Positions 18,504 to 28,335 are shown, numbered from the stretch's first letter. The stretch is 64,000 bases of DNA from Grimontia hollisae CIP 101886 (GCF_000176515.1 NZ_ADAQ01000011.1:1014388-1078387); one strand, 5' to 3'. Translations and numbers: made by a program. The notes: generated by a model not told the origin, from the letters alone.

Positions 18504-18575
18504 TTAGCGGTTACTGATGTAAAGCGTGACCTCAAAACCGAGTCTGAGTTCTGTGTAGCTAGGCTTCTTCCACAT
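18504..18575 (-). CDS. pqqA: PQQ precursor peptide PqqA
   Basis: A 23-residue ribosomal peptide that is the backbone of PQQ. It reads [19 protein letters not shown] followed by ISNR, with the obligatory Glu15 and Tyr19 (E-x3-Y) that PqqE joins. AAGGAG lies 7 bases before the ATG. It heads the leftward pqqABCDE(F) operon, separated from pqqB by a strong hairpin. Confidence 0.97.
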   Translation of the reverse strand: MWKKPSYTELRLGFEVTLYISNR

Positions 18576-18650
18576 ATTGTCGCTCCTTGTACCAATATAT
18601 CGAGACACAACTTGCCTCCTGATTTAGCCTATGCACATGAACAAAAATGA

Positions 18651-18658
18651 CCAATCCT
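18651..18658. promoter_or_regulatory. CCAATCCT box upstream of pqqA
   Basis: The octamer lies 76 bases before the pqqA start and recurs at 26020-26027 in the divergent cytochrome/ABC control region. Both copies are in the same orientation and are followed by T-rich sequence. It could be part of a shared regulator site, but significance is unproven. Confidence 0.25.
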
Positions 18659-18694
18659 ACTTTGTGATGATTTCTCTCATCTAAGACACGGATT

Positions 18695-20836
18695 TTATCT
18701 CCCTGATCGGCGCAGCGTTGTCTCCACAGAAGACTCAGCGATGGTTACCGGAATCGCCTTACCAACAGCACCGTTTTTACGCCGCCGTTTCCCGTATTTT
18801 TCCGCCACACAGCGGGTGTTGTCATGGATGATGGCCAGGCAGGCAAAGCACTGCACGCACTCGTTGTAATCAATGGTGCCATCTTTGTGGATAGCATTGA
18901 TCCCACAGTGTTTTTCACAAAGTTGGCAGGGACTGCCACACTCCTTCCTACGCGTCAGCCAACTAAAAAGCCGAAACCTGCCAAGCACCGCCAGTCCGGC
19001 GCCCAACGGGCACAAATACCGGCAATAGGCTTTGTGGATTTTGGCACTGATAAAGAGCAGTAAAACGGCGTAAATGACGAACGGTGCACTTCGCACAAAT
19101 ACCAGGGTCACCGCAGTTTTGAACGGTTCGATTTCCGCCAGGGTTTCGGCAAGGGACAGGCTGTAAAACGCCGTTATCACCAACACAAGAAGCACGGCAT
19201 ATTTCATATAAATCAGGCGCCTGTGCAGCAGGTCACTGACCTTCCATTGCCGGATACGAAGCTTCCCGGCGGCAGCAGCCACCAACTCCTGCATCGCACC
19301 AAATGGGCACAGCCAGCCGCAGAAAAGCCCCCTACCCCACAAAAAGAGGCTGACAAACACGTAGCTCCAGAGGATGAACAGGACGGGATCGAGCAAAAAA
19401 ACCTGAATATCAAATCCTTGCCACAGAGACAGCAACAAGGTGTAGATATTGACGACAGAGAGCTGCCCCTGGGCGTAAAAGCCGATAAAAAGAATGATAA
19501 AACAAAGAGACAACAACCTTACCGGCGTCAGGAACTGGCCAAACACCGCCAGCCGGTGCTGGAACACAAACACGCCGGTCAGCAGAACGAGATAAAGGGC
19601 TAACACGCTGATTTCCAAGCTTCTGTCCAGCCAAATCCGCTGCCAGAGAGGTAAAGGCTTCGATAACGGCTCAACCGCGGTTAACACAGCTTCGGGCAGT
19701 GTGTAACGGGTAGAAACAGCGATGGTTTCTGATTCCAGAAAATTCTTTTTCACCTGAACATTCATCCCGACCGTGATTGGCAGTGACGGGTCAAAGCCAC
19801 TCTGATCAGAAAAAGTGAAAACATGGGTACGGTCAAAAGGTGCCAGATCAACAGCCAGCACCGGCGGCTGGGCATGGTAAAGATCAGCGTCACGGAGTGC
19901 CAGCGGGCTGGCTTCCTGTTTGAGTGTCAGCCGCTGGGGAATCGTGCCGGCCACAAAGTCTTCCGCCACATGGTGATAGCCACCCCGTGAACCTACCAGC
20001 ACCGCAATTTCGCCCGGCTCCAGTGTATTCATGATGCGGGTATATTCCCCTTCGCCGAGCAGGTTTTTTCCCACCAGTGGTGGGTTCAGTACCGCGAGGG
20101 TTAGATCCAGGAATGGCACATCATCGCTGGCTGACGCTTCACGGGCGTGGGTAATCCGCTCAGGCGTGGTGTTCAGTGCGCTTTCTGCTTCTTCATCGCT
20201 GAGTTGCCAGTGAAACAGCAACCCTTCGCTGCGAAGTGCATCGAGCGTTCTCGGACTGAAATCTTCGGTATTCAGGATGGCTTGCGTGGCTGAGCCAAAC
20301 CCGGAAAGCCGTGACTGCGCCACCTTACGCGCAGCCGCAATAATGGTGTCATGCACCACCATCACCGACACCGTGGCCTTGGTGACACCATCAAAATAGA
20401 CGATGTCGTCGCTGGCGATCCGCTGTTGACTGCTTCCCACCAGTACCTGCTGTTTCAGCGACAACCCCTGATACTGACGGATAAAATCAACCAGAGGCTT
20501 CTCACCAAGGCCATGCAGGAAAATCGGTTCATGGTGTCCCAGCAGCACCAGACCCACAATCCGTCCTTCGGTGTCGAGACCAACCCGCAGGTTAATGGTG
20601 TCGCCGGAAAAACCGGGGAAATTAGTGAGGTTGTCAGTTTCAAACAGATAACCGATCGGCTGGTCGAGTTGGTAGATGTCAGTGACAGGCAAGGCGTCTT
20701 GCGACGCTTTCATCCGGGTCGCACTGGGAAAGAGTGCAGCGGCTTCCTCACTCACTTCCAGCCAGGGAGATGCGGCAACAAGAAAGGGCAATAACATGAG
20801 AAGCAACCACAGTGTCAGGGCACTACGCCAACGCAT
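18695..20836 (-). CDS. NosR/NirI-like membrane flavoprotein with 4Fe-4S domains
   Basis: A 713-residue membrane protein. It has a signal/anchor (residues 5-22), a periplasmic FMN-binding domain (about 70-175), several transmembrane segments in the second half, and C-terminal cytoplasmic iron-sulfur parts: two CxxxCP elements (CGWLCPFGA, CRYLCPLGA) and a ferredoxin-like set (C-x3-C-x2-C-x3-C, then CVQCFAC). The flavinylation motif reads VTKATVS, so Thr155 would carry FMN, with Lys where NosR usually has Gly. NosR moves electrons from the quinol pool across the membrane to N2O reductase. No nosZ is here; location upstream of pqqA and downstream of exaC suggests a role in the PQQ respiratory chain. 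That role is inference. Confidence 0.85.
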   Translation of the reverse strand: MRWRSALTLWLLLMLLPFLVAASPWLEVSEEAAALFPSATRMKASQDALPVTDIYQLDQPIGYLFETDNLTNFPGFSGDTINLRVGLDTEGRIVGLVLLGHHEPIFLHGLGEKPLVDFIRQYQGLSLKQQVLVGSSQQRIASDDIVYFDGVTKATVSVMVVHDTIIAAARKVAQSRLSGFGSATQAILNTEDFSPRTLDALRSEGLLFHWQLSDEEAESALNTTPERITHAREASASDDVPFLDLTLAVLNPPLVGKNLLGEGEYTRIMNTLEPGEIAVLVGSRGGYHHVAEDFVAGTIPQRLTLKQEASPLALRDADLYHAQPPVLAVDLAPFDRTHVFTFSDQSGFDPSLPITVGMNVQVKKNFLESETIAVSTRYTLPEAVLTAVEPLSKPLPLWQRIWLDRSLEISVLALYLVLLTGVFVFQHRLAVFGQFLTPVRLLSLCFIILFIGFYAQGQLSVVNIYTLLLSLWQGFDIQVFLLDPVLFILWSYVFVSLFLWGRGLFCGWLCPFGAMQELVAAAAGKLRIRQWKVSDLLHRRLIYMKYAVLLVLVITAFYSLSLAETLAEIEPFKTAVTLVFVRSAPFVIYAVLLLFISAKIHKAYCRYLCPLGAGLAVLGRFRLFSWLTRRKECGSPCQLCEKHCGINAIHKDGTIDYNECVQCFACLAIIHDNTRCVAEKYGKRRRKNGAVGKAIPVTIAESSVETTLRRSGR

Positions 20837-20868
20837 GATACACCTTCATTTTTTATGTTATGCAGGTG

Positions 20869-20892
20869 AAAAAAGCGGGGCTGCTGCCCCGC
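20869..20892 (-). terminator. Rho-independent terminator after the aldehyde dehydrogenase gene
   Basis: On the minus strand GCGGGG-CAGCAG-CCCCGC is followed directly by six T. It lies about 65 bases after the exaC stop, separating it from the NosR-like gene. Confidence 0.85.
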
Positions 20893-20956
20893 AATGTTCC
20901 TGCCTCTGGCAGCACCGGAGGGCAGCTGCCATCAGACAAGCGGACGTCGCGTCTGG

Positions 20957-22465
20957 TTAGAAGAAACCTAACGGATTGATGTCGTAGCTCACCAACAGGT
21001 TTTTGGTCTGCTGGTAGTGGTTGAGCATCATCTTATGGTTTTCACGGCCGATACCGGATTTCTTGTACCCCCCGAATGCGGCATGTGCCGGGTAGAGGTG
21101 GTAACAGTTGGTCCAGACACGACCCGCTTCAATCGCACGGCCAACACGGTACGCACGGTTGATATCACGGGTCCAAAGGCCCGCCCCCAGACCGTATTCG
21201 GTGTCGTTGGCAATCGCCAGCGCTTCCGCTTCATCTTTAAAGGTCACCACGCTCACCACCGGTCCAAAGATCTCCTCCTGGAACACACGCATGTGGTTGT
21301 CACCTTTCAGGATGGTTGGCTGGATGTAGTAACCGCCACCAAAGTCTGCGGCTTCACCGCCTAGCAGCACTTCTGCACCTTCTGCACGGCCGATATCGAA
21401 GTAGCCTTTGATCTTGTCAAACTGCTCGTTGGAGGCCTGCGCGCCGACCTGGGTTTCAGTATCCAGCGGGTTGCCGTGCTTGATGGATTTCGCACGCTCA
21501 ATCACCCTGGCGATGAAGTCATCATAGATGCTTTCCTGAACCAGCAGGCGTGACGGACAGGTACACACCTCACCCTGGTTGAAGAATGCCAGCACGCAGC
21601 CTTCAACGGCTTTGCTGATGAACTCGTCTTCCTGCTGCATCACGTCTTCGAAATAGATGTTTGGCGATTTACCGCCCAGCTCAACGGTCGATGGGATCAG
21701 GTTGTCAGCCGCACAGCGAAGGACATGGTTACCAATCGCGGTAGAGCCTGTAAACGCTATTTTTGCAATGCGTTCTGAGGTTGCCAGCGCCTGTCCTGCT
21801 TCCGGCCCCATGCCGTTGACGACATTCAGCACACCCGGTGGCAGCAGGTCACCGATGATTTCCATCAGCAACAGGATGGTGGTTGGCGTCTGCTCCGCCG
21901 GTTTCAGGACAATACAGTTGCCTGCCGCCAGTGCCGGTGCCAGTTTCCATGCTGCCATCAACAGAGGGAAATTCCACGGAATAATTTGACCGACAACGCC
22001 CAGAGGTTCATGGATGTGATAGGCCACGGTTTTGGCATCAATTTCTGCCGCAGAGCCCTCTTGCGCACGGATCGCGCCAGCAAAATAGCGGAAATGATCC
22101 ACACTGAGCGGGATGTCAGCCGCAAGCGTTTCGCGCACTGCCTTACCGTTTTCCCAGGTTTCTGCAACCGCCAGATATTCGAGATTGGCTTCAATACGAT
22201 CGGCGATTTTGAGCAGGATGTTGGCACGTTCAGTTGCAGAGGTTGCCCCCCAGCTGGCTTTGGCTGCGTGGGCAGCGTCCAGCGCAAGCTCGATATCTTC
22301 TGCAGTCGAACGTGGAATTTCCGCGATTGGATCACCGGTGCAAGGCGAGGTATCCGTGAAGTACTGTCCCTTGATTGGCGGGACCCAATCACCGCCGATG
22401 TAGTTTGCATAACGCGATTTAAAATTAACAACGGCGCCATCGGTATTTGGTTTTGCGTAAATCAT
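20957..22465 (-). CDS. exaC: NAD+-dependent aldehyde dehydrogenase (ExaC/AldB type)
   Basis: Cytoplasmic enzyme oxidising acetaldehyde and similar aldehydes to acids, the step after the PQQ alcohol dehydrogenase. ATG at 22465 (502 residues) gives the usual ExaC N-terminus ([15 protein letters not shown]); longer in-frame starts to 22576 lack family similarity. Catalytic Glu is in VELGGKSPN and catalytic Cys in [11 protein letters not shown]; the TGSTAIG segment is the NAD-binding Rossmann loop. A hairpin terminator separates it from exaA, so it probably has its own promoter in 22466-22657. Confidence 0.95.
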   Translation of the reverse strand: MIYAKPNTDGAVVNFKSRYANYIGGDWVPPIKGQYFTDTSPCTGDPIAEIPRSTAEDIELALDAAHAAKASWGATSATERANILLKIADRIEANLEYLAVAETWENGKAVRETLAADIPLSVDHFRYFAGAIRAQEGSAAEIDAKTVAYHIHEPLGVVGQIIPWNFPLLMAAWKLAPALAAGNCIVLKPAEQTPTTILLLMEIIGDLLPPGVLNVVNGMGPEAGQALATSERIAKIAFTGSTAIGNHVLRCAADNLIPSTVELGGKSPNIYFEDVMQQEDEFISKAVEGCVLAFFNQGEVCTCPSRLLVQESIYDDFIARVIERAKSIKHGNPLDTETQVGAQASNEQFDKIKGYFDIGRAEGAEVLLGGEAADFGGGYYIQPTILKGDNHMRVFQEEIFGPVVSVVTFKDEAEALAIANDTEYGLGAGLWTRDINRAYRVGRAIEAGRVWTNCYHLYPAHAAFGGYKKSGIGRENHKMMLNHYQQTKNLLVSYDINPLGFF

Positions 22466-22580
22466 TGTCCACCCCTGTATGTTGGTGAGATTCCCTGTGT
22501 CATCCCTGACAGGCCGGCGAAACGGCGTCAGGCGTTGTTGTAGTACCAGTATGGAATGACCAGTAAATCTCTCCATCGCC

Positions 22581-22593
22581 CCTTGGTTGGCAA
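22581..22593. promoter_or_regulatory. CCTTGGTTGGCAA element upstream of exaC
   Basis: This 13-mer lies about 115 bases upstream of exaC. The divergent pedF/ABC region holds CCTTGGTTTTGGCAA at 26025-26039, the same sequence with two extra T. A shared activator site is possible; evidence is only the repeat itself. Confidence 0.3.
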
Positions 22594-22657
22594 TATCTCA
22601 TACTTTGGAGGGAGACAATGGGGAGGAGAGCCCTGTTGCGAGACATCCAAACGCAAA

Positions 22658-22682
22658 CAAGGCTGGGGATAGCCCAGCCTTG
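22658..22682 (-). terminator. Hairpin terminator after exaA
   Basis: Perfect 10-bp stem CAAGGCTGGG/CCCAGCCTTG with a 5-base loop, 30 bases after the exaA stop. The trailing T-run on the minus strand is short (TTTG), so termination may be incomplete. Confidence 0.75.
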
Positions 22683-22712
22683 CTACATTTACTACCAGAA
22701 AAAACTGTCGTC

Positions 22713-24470
22713 TCAACCTTTCGGTAGCTTGAAGGTCCAGACCGTTCCCCCCTGATTGAAGTCCTTCACCCGTTTTGCTACATCGCCGCCCCAAAGCGGC
22801 ACTGCGCCCCCCCAGCCGGAAAGCACGGAAACATACTGTTCGCCATCCATTTCCCAGGTTACCGGGCTGCCCACGATGCCAGAACCGGTATTGAATCTGT
22901 AAAGCAGCTCGCCGGTTTTGTCATCAAAGGCCATCAGGTAACCTTCCGGATTACCGGTGAAAACCAGCCCACCAGCCGTGGTCATGACACCGCCCCACAA
23001 TGGCGCGTAATTTTTGTATTCCCAGACACGTTTACCGGTTTTCGGATCGTAAGCACGCAGGGTACCGATGTAATCGTCATTGATGGTTCGGATGGTAAAG
23101 CCAGCACCGAGGTAAGCCGCGCCTTTTTTGTAGGCCACAGGCTCATTCCAGATATCCATTTTCCATTCATTCGCCGGCACATAGAACAGGCCGGTATCTG
23201 GGCTGTATGCCATTGGCATCCAGTTTTTACCGCCCAGGAATGAAGGCGCAGAAACCACGGTTTTACCTTGTTTGTCACCGGAAGGGTCGCCCGGGCGATT
23301 GTCATTGACATAAAGCGGACGGCCATTGTCATCAAGCCCGGTCGCCCAGCTGATTTCATTCACAAACGGGAAGCCACGAATGAACTCACCATTGGTGCGG
23401 TTAAGCACGTAGAAGAAGCCGTTACGGTCAGCCGTCGCTGCCGCTTTTACTGTCTTGCCGTTTTCGGTGTAATCAAACGAAATCAGTTCGTTCACACCAT
23501 CAAAGTCCCAGCCATCATGTGGGGTAGTCTGGAAATGCCAGACAATTTTGCCGTCATCCGGATCAATTGCAAGACGGGAAGAGGAGAAGAGGTTATCGCC
23601 GGGCCGCATGTGTGAATTCCAGGGCGCCGGGTTACCGGTGCCAAAAAACAGCAGATCGGTGTCGGCATCATAAGTCCCCCCCAACCAGGGCGCAGCCCCC
23701 CCGCTTTTCCACAGGTCAGCTGGCCAGGTTTTGCCCGGTGCACCACCGGAAATGCCATTCTCTATTTTTTTGCCATCTTTCCACACGTATCCCATGTGAC
23801 CTTCGACTGTCGGGCGCTCCCACACCAGCTTGCCGGTTTTCGCATCATAGGCACGCACTTTACCGACGATACCAAACTCTCCCCCGGAGACACCGGTGAT
23901 CACCTTCCCTTTCACCACAATCGGTGCCGCCGTGATAGAGTAACCATCTTGATAGTTATCGACCGTTTTCTTCCAGCGTGTTTTCCCTGTTTTTGCATCC
24001 AACGCGACCAGTTTCGCGTCCAGGGTGCCAAAGATCACCAAGTCATCATACAGTGCCACGCCACGGTTTATCACATCACAACAGGGCATAATGCCATCGG
24101 GCAAGCGAGCGTCGTATTGCCATAGCTCTTCACCGGTTTTCGCGTCAATCGCGAACACGCGGGAATAAGAACCGGTGACATACATGACCCCATCTTTCAC
24201 CATCGGCTGGCTTTCCTGGCCACGTTGTTTTTCCCCCCCCAACGAGAAGGCCCACACAGGACGGATGTCTTTCACTGTCTCGCGGTTGATGGTATCCATC
24301 GGGCTGTAACGCTGGCCGCGCAGCCCAAGACCATAAGTCACCACGTCCTCGATGGTCTCCTGATCAGCGAGGATGTCTTTGTCCGTGACACCCGCGTAGA
24401 CGGGCGATACCGTCACAGCGAGCGAGAGTGCGGTGTAAAAGCCGCAACATTTAAATGACGTCATTGTCAT
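22713..24470 (-). CDS. exaA: PQQ-dependent alcohol dehydrogenase (ExaA/PedH type)
   Basis: Periplasmic quinoprotein oxidising ethanol and similar alcohols; 585 residues with a signal peptide (cleavage near VYA-GVT). The vicinal disulfide Cys130-Cys131 ([11 protein letters not shown]), which stacks on PQQ, is present, as are propeller motifs such as [18 protein letters not shown]. The catalytic Asp322 in [11 protein letters not shown] is followed by Asp324, the extra acidic ligand of lanthanide-dependent enzymes (PedH, ExaF, XoxF). GAGG precedes the start. It ends the run pedF - binding protein - exaA on this strand. It is a separate enzyme from the XoxF-type gene at the window start. Lanthanide use is a prediction from one residue. 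Confidence 0.95.
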   Translation of the reverse strand: MTMTSFKCCGFYTALSLAVTVSPVYAGVTDKDILADQETIEDVVTYGLGLRGQRYSPMDTINRETVKDIRPVWAFSLGGEKQRGQESQPMVKDGVMYVTGSYSRVFAIDAKTGEELWQYDARLPDGIMPCCDVINRGVALYDDLVIFGTLDAKLVALDAKTGKTRWKKTVDNYQDGYSITAAPIVVKGKVITGVSGGEFGIVGKVRAYDAKTGKLVWERPTVEGHMGYVWKDGKKIENGISGGAPGKTWPADLWKSGGAAPWLGGTYDADTDLLFFGTGNPAPWNSHMRPGDNLFSSSRLAIDPDDGKIVWHFQTTPHDGWDFDGVNELISFDYTENGKTVKAAATADRNGFFYVLNRTNGEFIRGFPFVNEISWATGLDDNGRPLYVNDNRPGDPSGDKQGKTVVSAPSFLGGKNWMPMAYSPDTGLFYVPANEWKMDIWNEPVAYKKGAAYLGAGFTIRTINDDYIGTLRAYDPKTGKRVWEYKNYAPLWGGVMTTAGGLVFTGNPEGYLMAFDDKTGELLYRFNTGSGIVGSPVTWEMDGEQYVSVLSGWGGAVPLWGGDVAKRVKDFNQGGTVWTFKLPKG

Positions 24471-24479
24471 AGGGGTACC

Positions 24480-25439
24480 TCATTGTTGGCTGAATGATTG
24501 TGTCTGTACGACAGTCTTCTCTTCGGCAGCGTCCGGCGCAGGCCGGAAACGTTCAGGGAGTTGGTAGTCGACCCCGTATTTTTCACCCCAGCGAATGAAG
24601 TCGCCGTTATTGATATGGGTCATCACGATGTCTTCCAGTGCGTAAGCCAATTGGCGGTAGTTTGAATGCACAGCCATACCGAGCTCCCATTCACTGCGTC
24701 CGAGAAGCGGAAACGCAAGTTCTGCCAGTTGTTCATTCGCTTGCGGCTTTTTGTTGTAGTGCAGCCATTCCAGCTGCGACGCGGTGCCCATTACGATAGC
24801 AACCTCACCGTCATTGAGCGCCTGAAAAGCATCCGGTGTCGAAGAATAGGTGCGGCTTTTATCTCGGAAACGGCCACCAAAGGCGGTGGTAACATAAAAC
24901 TGGGGGACGGTGTCCACTTCTACCCCCACCGGGTGATACATAAACCGGGCGGCGGTTTGCGGTCTGTCGAGCTTGGCGGTGTCATAAGCCATCAGCCAAC
25001 GCTCCTGTTGATACGGCGCAAACATGTGTACCAGTTCGTGGGCTGGATGACCGACATCGTCACGTTTCATCGCAAATTCGCGGTCATACGGCACACGCAG
25101 CATCACATCGGCTTTCACGCGCTGGCCATCTTCACTGGTCAGGTTTATCCCTTTCCACAGGTAATTACGCATGTCATCCTCGACCGTTTCATCCGGGGTC
25201 ATCCAGCGAAGATCGAGTTTCACACCCAGCCCGTTGGCAAGTGCGCTGGCAAGCTCTACATCAATGCCTGCCGGGTTTCCCTCACCATCTGTAAACGAGT
25301 ACGGCGGGAAATCCTTGTAGACCGCGATGGCAATGACGCCGCGCGCCTGAATATCGTCATAGGAAAGCGCCTGGGATGGTGCCGACAGCACCACACACAG
25401 CAGCAAGGAAAGCGTCCGAACCACAATAGCAAACCTCAT
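24480..25439 (-). CDS. Periplasmic substrate-binding protein (family 3, MoxJ/XoxJ-like) of the exaA operon
   Basis: A 319-residue exported protein (signal peptide about residues 1-24, SQA-LSY). The mature N-terminus IQARGVIAIAVYKDFPPYSF and the GIDVELASALANGLG segment are standard for family 3 solute-binding proteins. It lies between the cytochrome c550 gene and exaA, 9 bases from the latter, and has no adjacent importer, so it resembles dehydrogenase-associated binding proteins. It differs clearly from the xoxJ product at 2082-2954. A maturation role is inferred. Confidence 0.85.
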   Translation of the reverse strand: MRFAIVVRTLSLLLCVVLSAPSQALSYDDIQARGVIAIAVYKDFPPYSFTDGEGNPAGIDVELASALANGLGVKLDLRWMTPDETVEDDMRNYLWKGINLTSEDGQRVKADVMLRVPYDREFAMKRDDVGHPAHELVHMFAPYQQERWLMAYDTAKLDRPQTAARFMYHPVGVEVDTVPQFYVTTAFGGRFRDKSRTYSSTPDAFQALNDGEVAIVMGTASQLEWLHYNKKPQANEQLAELAFPLLGRSEWELGMAVHSNYRQLAYALEDIVMTHINNGDFIRWGEKYGVDYQLPERFRPAPDAAEEKTVVQTQSFSQQ

Positions 25440-25453
25440 CCTTGCGCCCCCTA

Positions 25454-25903
25454 TTAACCATTTTCCGGTGCCACAGATTCAAGCCAGGTTCTTATAGCCC
25501 AAAGCGCTTCCTGATTGAGGTGCTCGGTCATTTTGGGCATGTAAACCGCCCCATTGCGTACGGCACCATTCTGAACACGGTAGACGTACCATTCATCACC
25601 GTCGTAATCCGCTTCCAGCATGCGCAAATCCGGGGCAATGCCGCCTGAAATGCCTTCGAGGCCATGACAGCGGGCACAGTTCTGGTTGTAGGCAGACGCA
25701 CCGAGGCGAACGATTTCCGTCTTCACTTCACCGTCCAGTTCTCGGTAAGGATTGGTTTCAGCCCACTCCTCACCGAGAGTGGGAATGGAAGAGGTATCGA
25801 TGGATTGCGGCGTCACATCACCGTGTGCAAATGCCAGTTGGGAGCCCAGTACCGCCACCCATGCAGCAGCCAGAATACAGATATTACGTTCAACCTTTTC
25901 CAT
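25454..25903 (-). CDS. pedF: Cytochrome c550, PedF/ExaB type
   Basis: A 149-residue periplasmic class I cytochrome c with signal peptide (cleavage near AFA-HGD). Haem attachment is at Cys76, Cys79 and His80 (CARCH); the YMPKM segment supplies the likely axial Met. In Pseudomonas this cytochrome is the direct electron acceptor of the ethanol dehydrogenase. It is the first gene of the leftward run ending with exaA and is divergent from the ABC system. Confidence 0.92.
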   Translation of the reverse strand: MEKVERNICILAAAWVAVLGSQLAFAHGDVTPQSIDTSSIPTLGEEWAETNPYRELDGEVKTEIVRLGASAYNQNCARCHGLEGISGGIAPDLRMLEADYDGDEWYVYRVQNGAVRNGAVYMPKMTEHLNQEALWAIRTWLESVAPENG

Positions 25904-26093
25904 GTCTCTCGACTCCTTAATTGGTCAGCGTTGGAAAAAGTGTAGGAGCGTCGGCTGGTTGAAGACATGGTACAAAAGCGGGGATATTCCTCATTCTTTG
26001 GGATGATTTTTCAGGAAATCCAATCCTTGGTTTTGGCAAATTGGCTGCCCCCGCATACAGTGAAACGTAAGCCAATACGGAGCGGCATTCGCT
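25904..26093. promoter_or_regulatory. Divergent control region of pedF-exaA and the ABC system
   Basis: This 190-base region must hold promoters for both directions. It contains CCAATCCT (26020-26027), shared with the pqqA upstream region, directly joined to CCTTGGTTTTGGCAA (26025-26039), shared in near-identical form with the exaC upstream region. An AgmR-type activator is the natural candidate to bind; this is inference. Confidence 0.45.
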
Positions 26094-27281
26094 ATGGAAA
26101 AAGCGTCAACCCACCACAAAATAAACCATTACATCGCCAGACTCTGTATGGGGTTACTGGTTTTCTCTTTCTCCCTGCGTGCTGACGTCGAGGTAGAAAT
26201 GGGGCTGCTGCGCTTCCCGGTTGAAACAACCACCGCAGTACCGGCGTACCTTGCACAACCAGAAAATAACGGAGAGGCCGGGGCGGAACTGGCAGTCAAT
26301 GACGCTAACGGAACCGGGAAGTTTCTCGGCCAAAAATACACGCTCAGGGTAGAAACCAATGATACCAGCTCCGCACTCAACGCTACGGCAAAAAGCTGGT
26401 ATGACGACGGGTTACGCTATTTTCTGGCCGACCTTGATACCCCTTCACTTCAGGCGCTGCGAAAGGCACTGCCAGATGATGCGCTGCTGTTTAACGTCGG
26501 CAATCAGGATGATGATCTGAGGCGTACCCTTTGTCTGCCAAACACCCTACATACCGCCCTCAGTTACAGCATGCGTGCTGACGCCCTCGCCCAGTGGATG
26601 CGGGTACGCCGGCTCGATAACGCCTTTTTGGTTTACGGGGAATCCGGGGCTGACAACGCCTATCTGGACGCAATAAAGCGCACACTGAAGAAATACAACC
26701 TGAAGACAGTGAAAGAGAAAGTCTGGAATTTCGACACCGATCTTCGTCGCACCGCATCCGCCGAACTTCCCCTGTTTACCCAGGCCAGTGACTACGATGT
26801 GGTACTGGTTGTCGATGAAAGCAACCTGTTTGGTCAACACCTTCCCTATAACACCTGGCTGCCCCGTCCGGTGATCGGCACACACGGCCTGCGTGCCGAC
26901 GGCTGGCATTACGTGATTGAACAGTGGGCGGCGCTTCAGCTTCAAAACCGCTTTACCGCGCTGTTCGATCGCCCTATGACAGCCCGTGATTACGCCGCCT
27001 GGGTGGCGGTACGTTCCATCAACGAAGCAGTCACTGTGCTCAACAAAGGCGATGTAGAGACAGTTTTGCCTTTCATCATGAGCGATAAATTCCAGTTGGC
27101 AGCCTACAAAGGCCGCAAACTGACCTATCGGCCATGGAACGGTCAACTCCGCCAAACCGTGCCGTTATTTGATTCACAAGCACTGGTGGCCAGCGCCCCG
27201 TTTGAGGGCTTTCTTCATCCCCGTAACGAGCTTGATTCGCTCGGCATTGATGAAGCGCAAAGCCAATGTCGCCAGTTTTAA
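26094..27281 (+). CDS. ABC-type periplasmic binding protein of the PQQ-dependent alcohol dehydrogenase system
   Basis: A 395-residue exported protein with a hydrophobic signal (about residues 14-30). It has the branched-chain-amino-acid-binding-like fold (WYDDGLRYFLADLDTPSLQAL, VLVVDESNLFGQ) of the family found only in PQQ alcohol-oxidation clusters, usually together with a beta-propeller protein and an ABC ATPase and permease, as here. The ligand is unknown. First gene of the rightward run; GGAG lies 10 bases before the start. Confidence 0.87.
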   Translation: MEKASTHHKINHYIARLCMGLLVFSFSLRADVEVEMGLLRFPVETTTAVPAYLAQPENNGEAGAELAVNDANGTGKFLGQKYTLRVETNDTSSALNATAKSWYDDGLRYFLADLDTPSLQALRKALPDDALLFNVGNQDDDLRRTLCLPNTLHTALSYSMRADALAQWMRVRRLDNAFLVYGESGADNAYLDAIKRTLKKYNLKTVKEKVWNFDTDLRRTASAELPLFTQASDYDVVLVVDESNLFGQHLPYNTWLPRPVIGTHGLRADGWHYVIEQWAALQLQNRFTALFDRPMTARDYAAWVAVRSINEAVTVLNKGDVETVLPFIMSDKFQLAAYKGRKLTYRPWNGQLRQTVPLFDSQALVASAPFEGFLHPRNELDSLGIDEAQSQCRQF

Positions 27282-27322
27282 CCCTGTTTCAGCAAAAGAG
27301 AGTAAACCAAAAGGACATCACC

Positions 27323-28315
27323 ATGAATTTTTCCAAACCGTTTCTCGCCACGACCCTCGCAGCACTGTTGGTTGCACCGCTTATCTCATACAGTGTGGCG
27401 GCAAAAGAGCTGGCCTATGTGGCAAATGAAAAAGACGACACCGTCAGTGTAATTGACATGGACACTATGACTGTCATTGACACCATTAGCGTCGGTGACC
27501 GCCCCCGGGGTGTCGAGCTCAGCAAAGACGGTACCAAGCTCTATATCTGTGCCAGTGAGTCTAACACGGTGCAGATCCTCGATTTGGCCACCAACAGCAT
27601 TATCGGCAACCTGCCTTCTGGCGAAGACCCGGAACTGTTCGCGCTGCACCCTGACGGCAAACGCCTTTATATCGCCAACGAAGACGATGCACTGATGACA
27701 GTGGTAGATATTCCGAGCGCCAGCGTAGTCGCCCAAGTGGAAGTGGGCGTAGAGCCGGAAGGGGTAGCGGTCAGCCCGGATGGAAAAATCGCCATCATCA
27801 CCTCAGAAACCTCCAACATGGCGCACTGGATTGATACCGAGTCCAACCAGATGGTGCATAACACCCTGGTTGATGCCCGCCCACGCTACGCGGAGTTTAC
27901 CCCTGATGGCAAACAGCTTTGGGTCAGTGCTGAAATTGGCGGCACGGTGGCTGTAATCGATACCGACAGCAAAGAAATCATCAAAAAAATCGGCTTTGCG
28001 CCCAAAGGCGTTCATAAAGACAAGGTACAGCCAGTGGGTGTAAAAATTGCTGCCGATGGCAAAACCGCCTTTGTCGCTCTGGGGCCTGCCAACCACGTTG
28101 CCGTGGTCAACACAGACACCCTGGAAGTGGAAGATTACCTGCTGGTCGGTCGCCGCGTGTGGCAAATGGCATTTAACACCCAGCAGGACAGGTTGCTGGC
28201 GACCAATGGCGTGAGTGGTGATGTTTCTATTATCGATGTGCCGAACCGCAAGGTGGTGAAAACGGTGAAAGTCGGTCGCTACCCTTGGGGAGTGGCAGTA
28301 CAGCAAGTGGAATAG
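27323..28315 (+). CDS. YVTN-type beta-propeller protein of the PQQ-dependent catabolism cluster
   Basis: A 330-residue exported protein with signal peptide (cleavage near SVA-AKE). The start at 27323 follows AAAAGGA. The mature part is made of about seven repeated blades of the type YVANEKDDTVSVIDMDT, with SPDGK and LHPDGK turns, i.e. a seven-blade propeller. It is always found with the PQQ-linked ABC system; its biochemical role is not established. It could be a scaffold or a sensor on the periplasmic face. Confidence 0.9.
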   Translation: MNFSKPFLATTLAALLVAPLISYSVAAKELAYVANEKDDTVSVIDMDTMTVIDTISVGDRPRGVELSKDGTKLYICASESNTVQILDLATNSIIGNLPSGEDPELFALHPDGKRLYIANEDDALMTVVDIPSASVVAQVEVGVEPEGVAVSPDGKIAIITSETSNMAHWIDTESNQMVHNTLVDARPRYAEFTPDGKQLWVSAEIGGTVAVIDTDSKEIIKKIGFAPKGVHKDKVQPVGVKIAADGKTAFVALGPANHVAVVNTDTLEVEDYLLVGRRVWQMAFNTQQDRLLATNGVSGDVSIIDVPNRKVVKTVKVGRYPWGVAVQQVE

Positions 28316-28335
28316 CGAGGCCATAACCCACTGAC

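Noticed and set aside
20837..20868. Separate promoter for the NosR-like gene in the short space after exaC's terminator
   Set aside because: Too short and without convincing hexamers; readthrough from exaC or a promoter overlapping the terminator cannot be separated by eye.
24666..25457. 263-codon + frame opposite the exaA-operon binding protein
   Set aside because: Antisense shadow; the minus-strand product has a signal peptide and family motifs.
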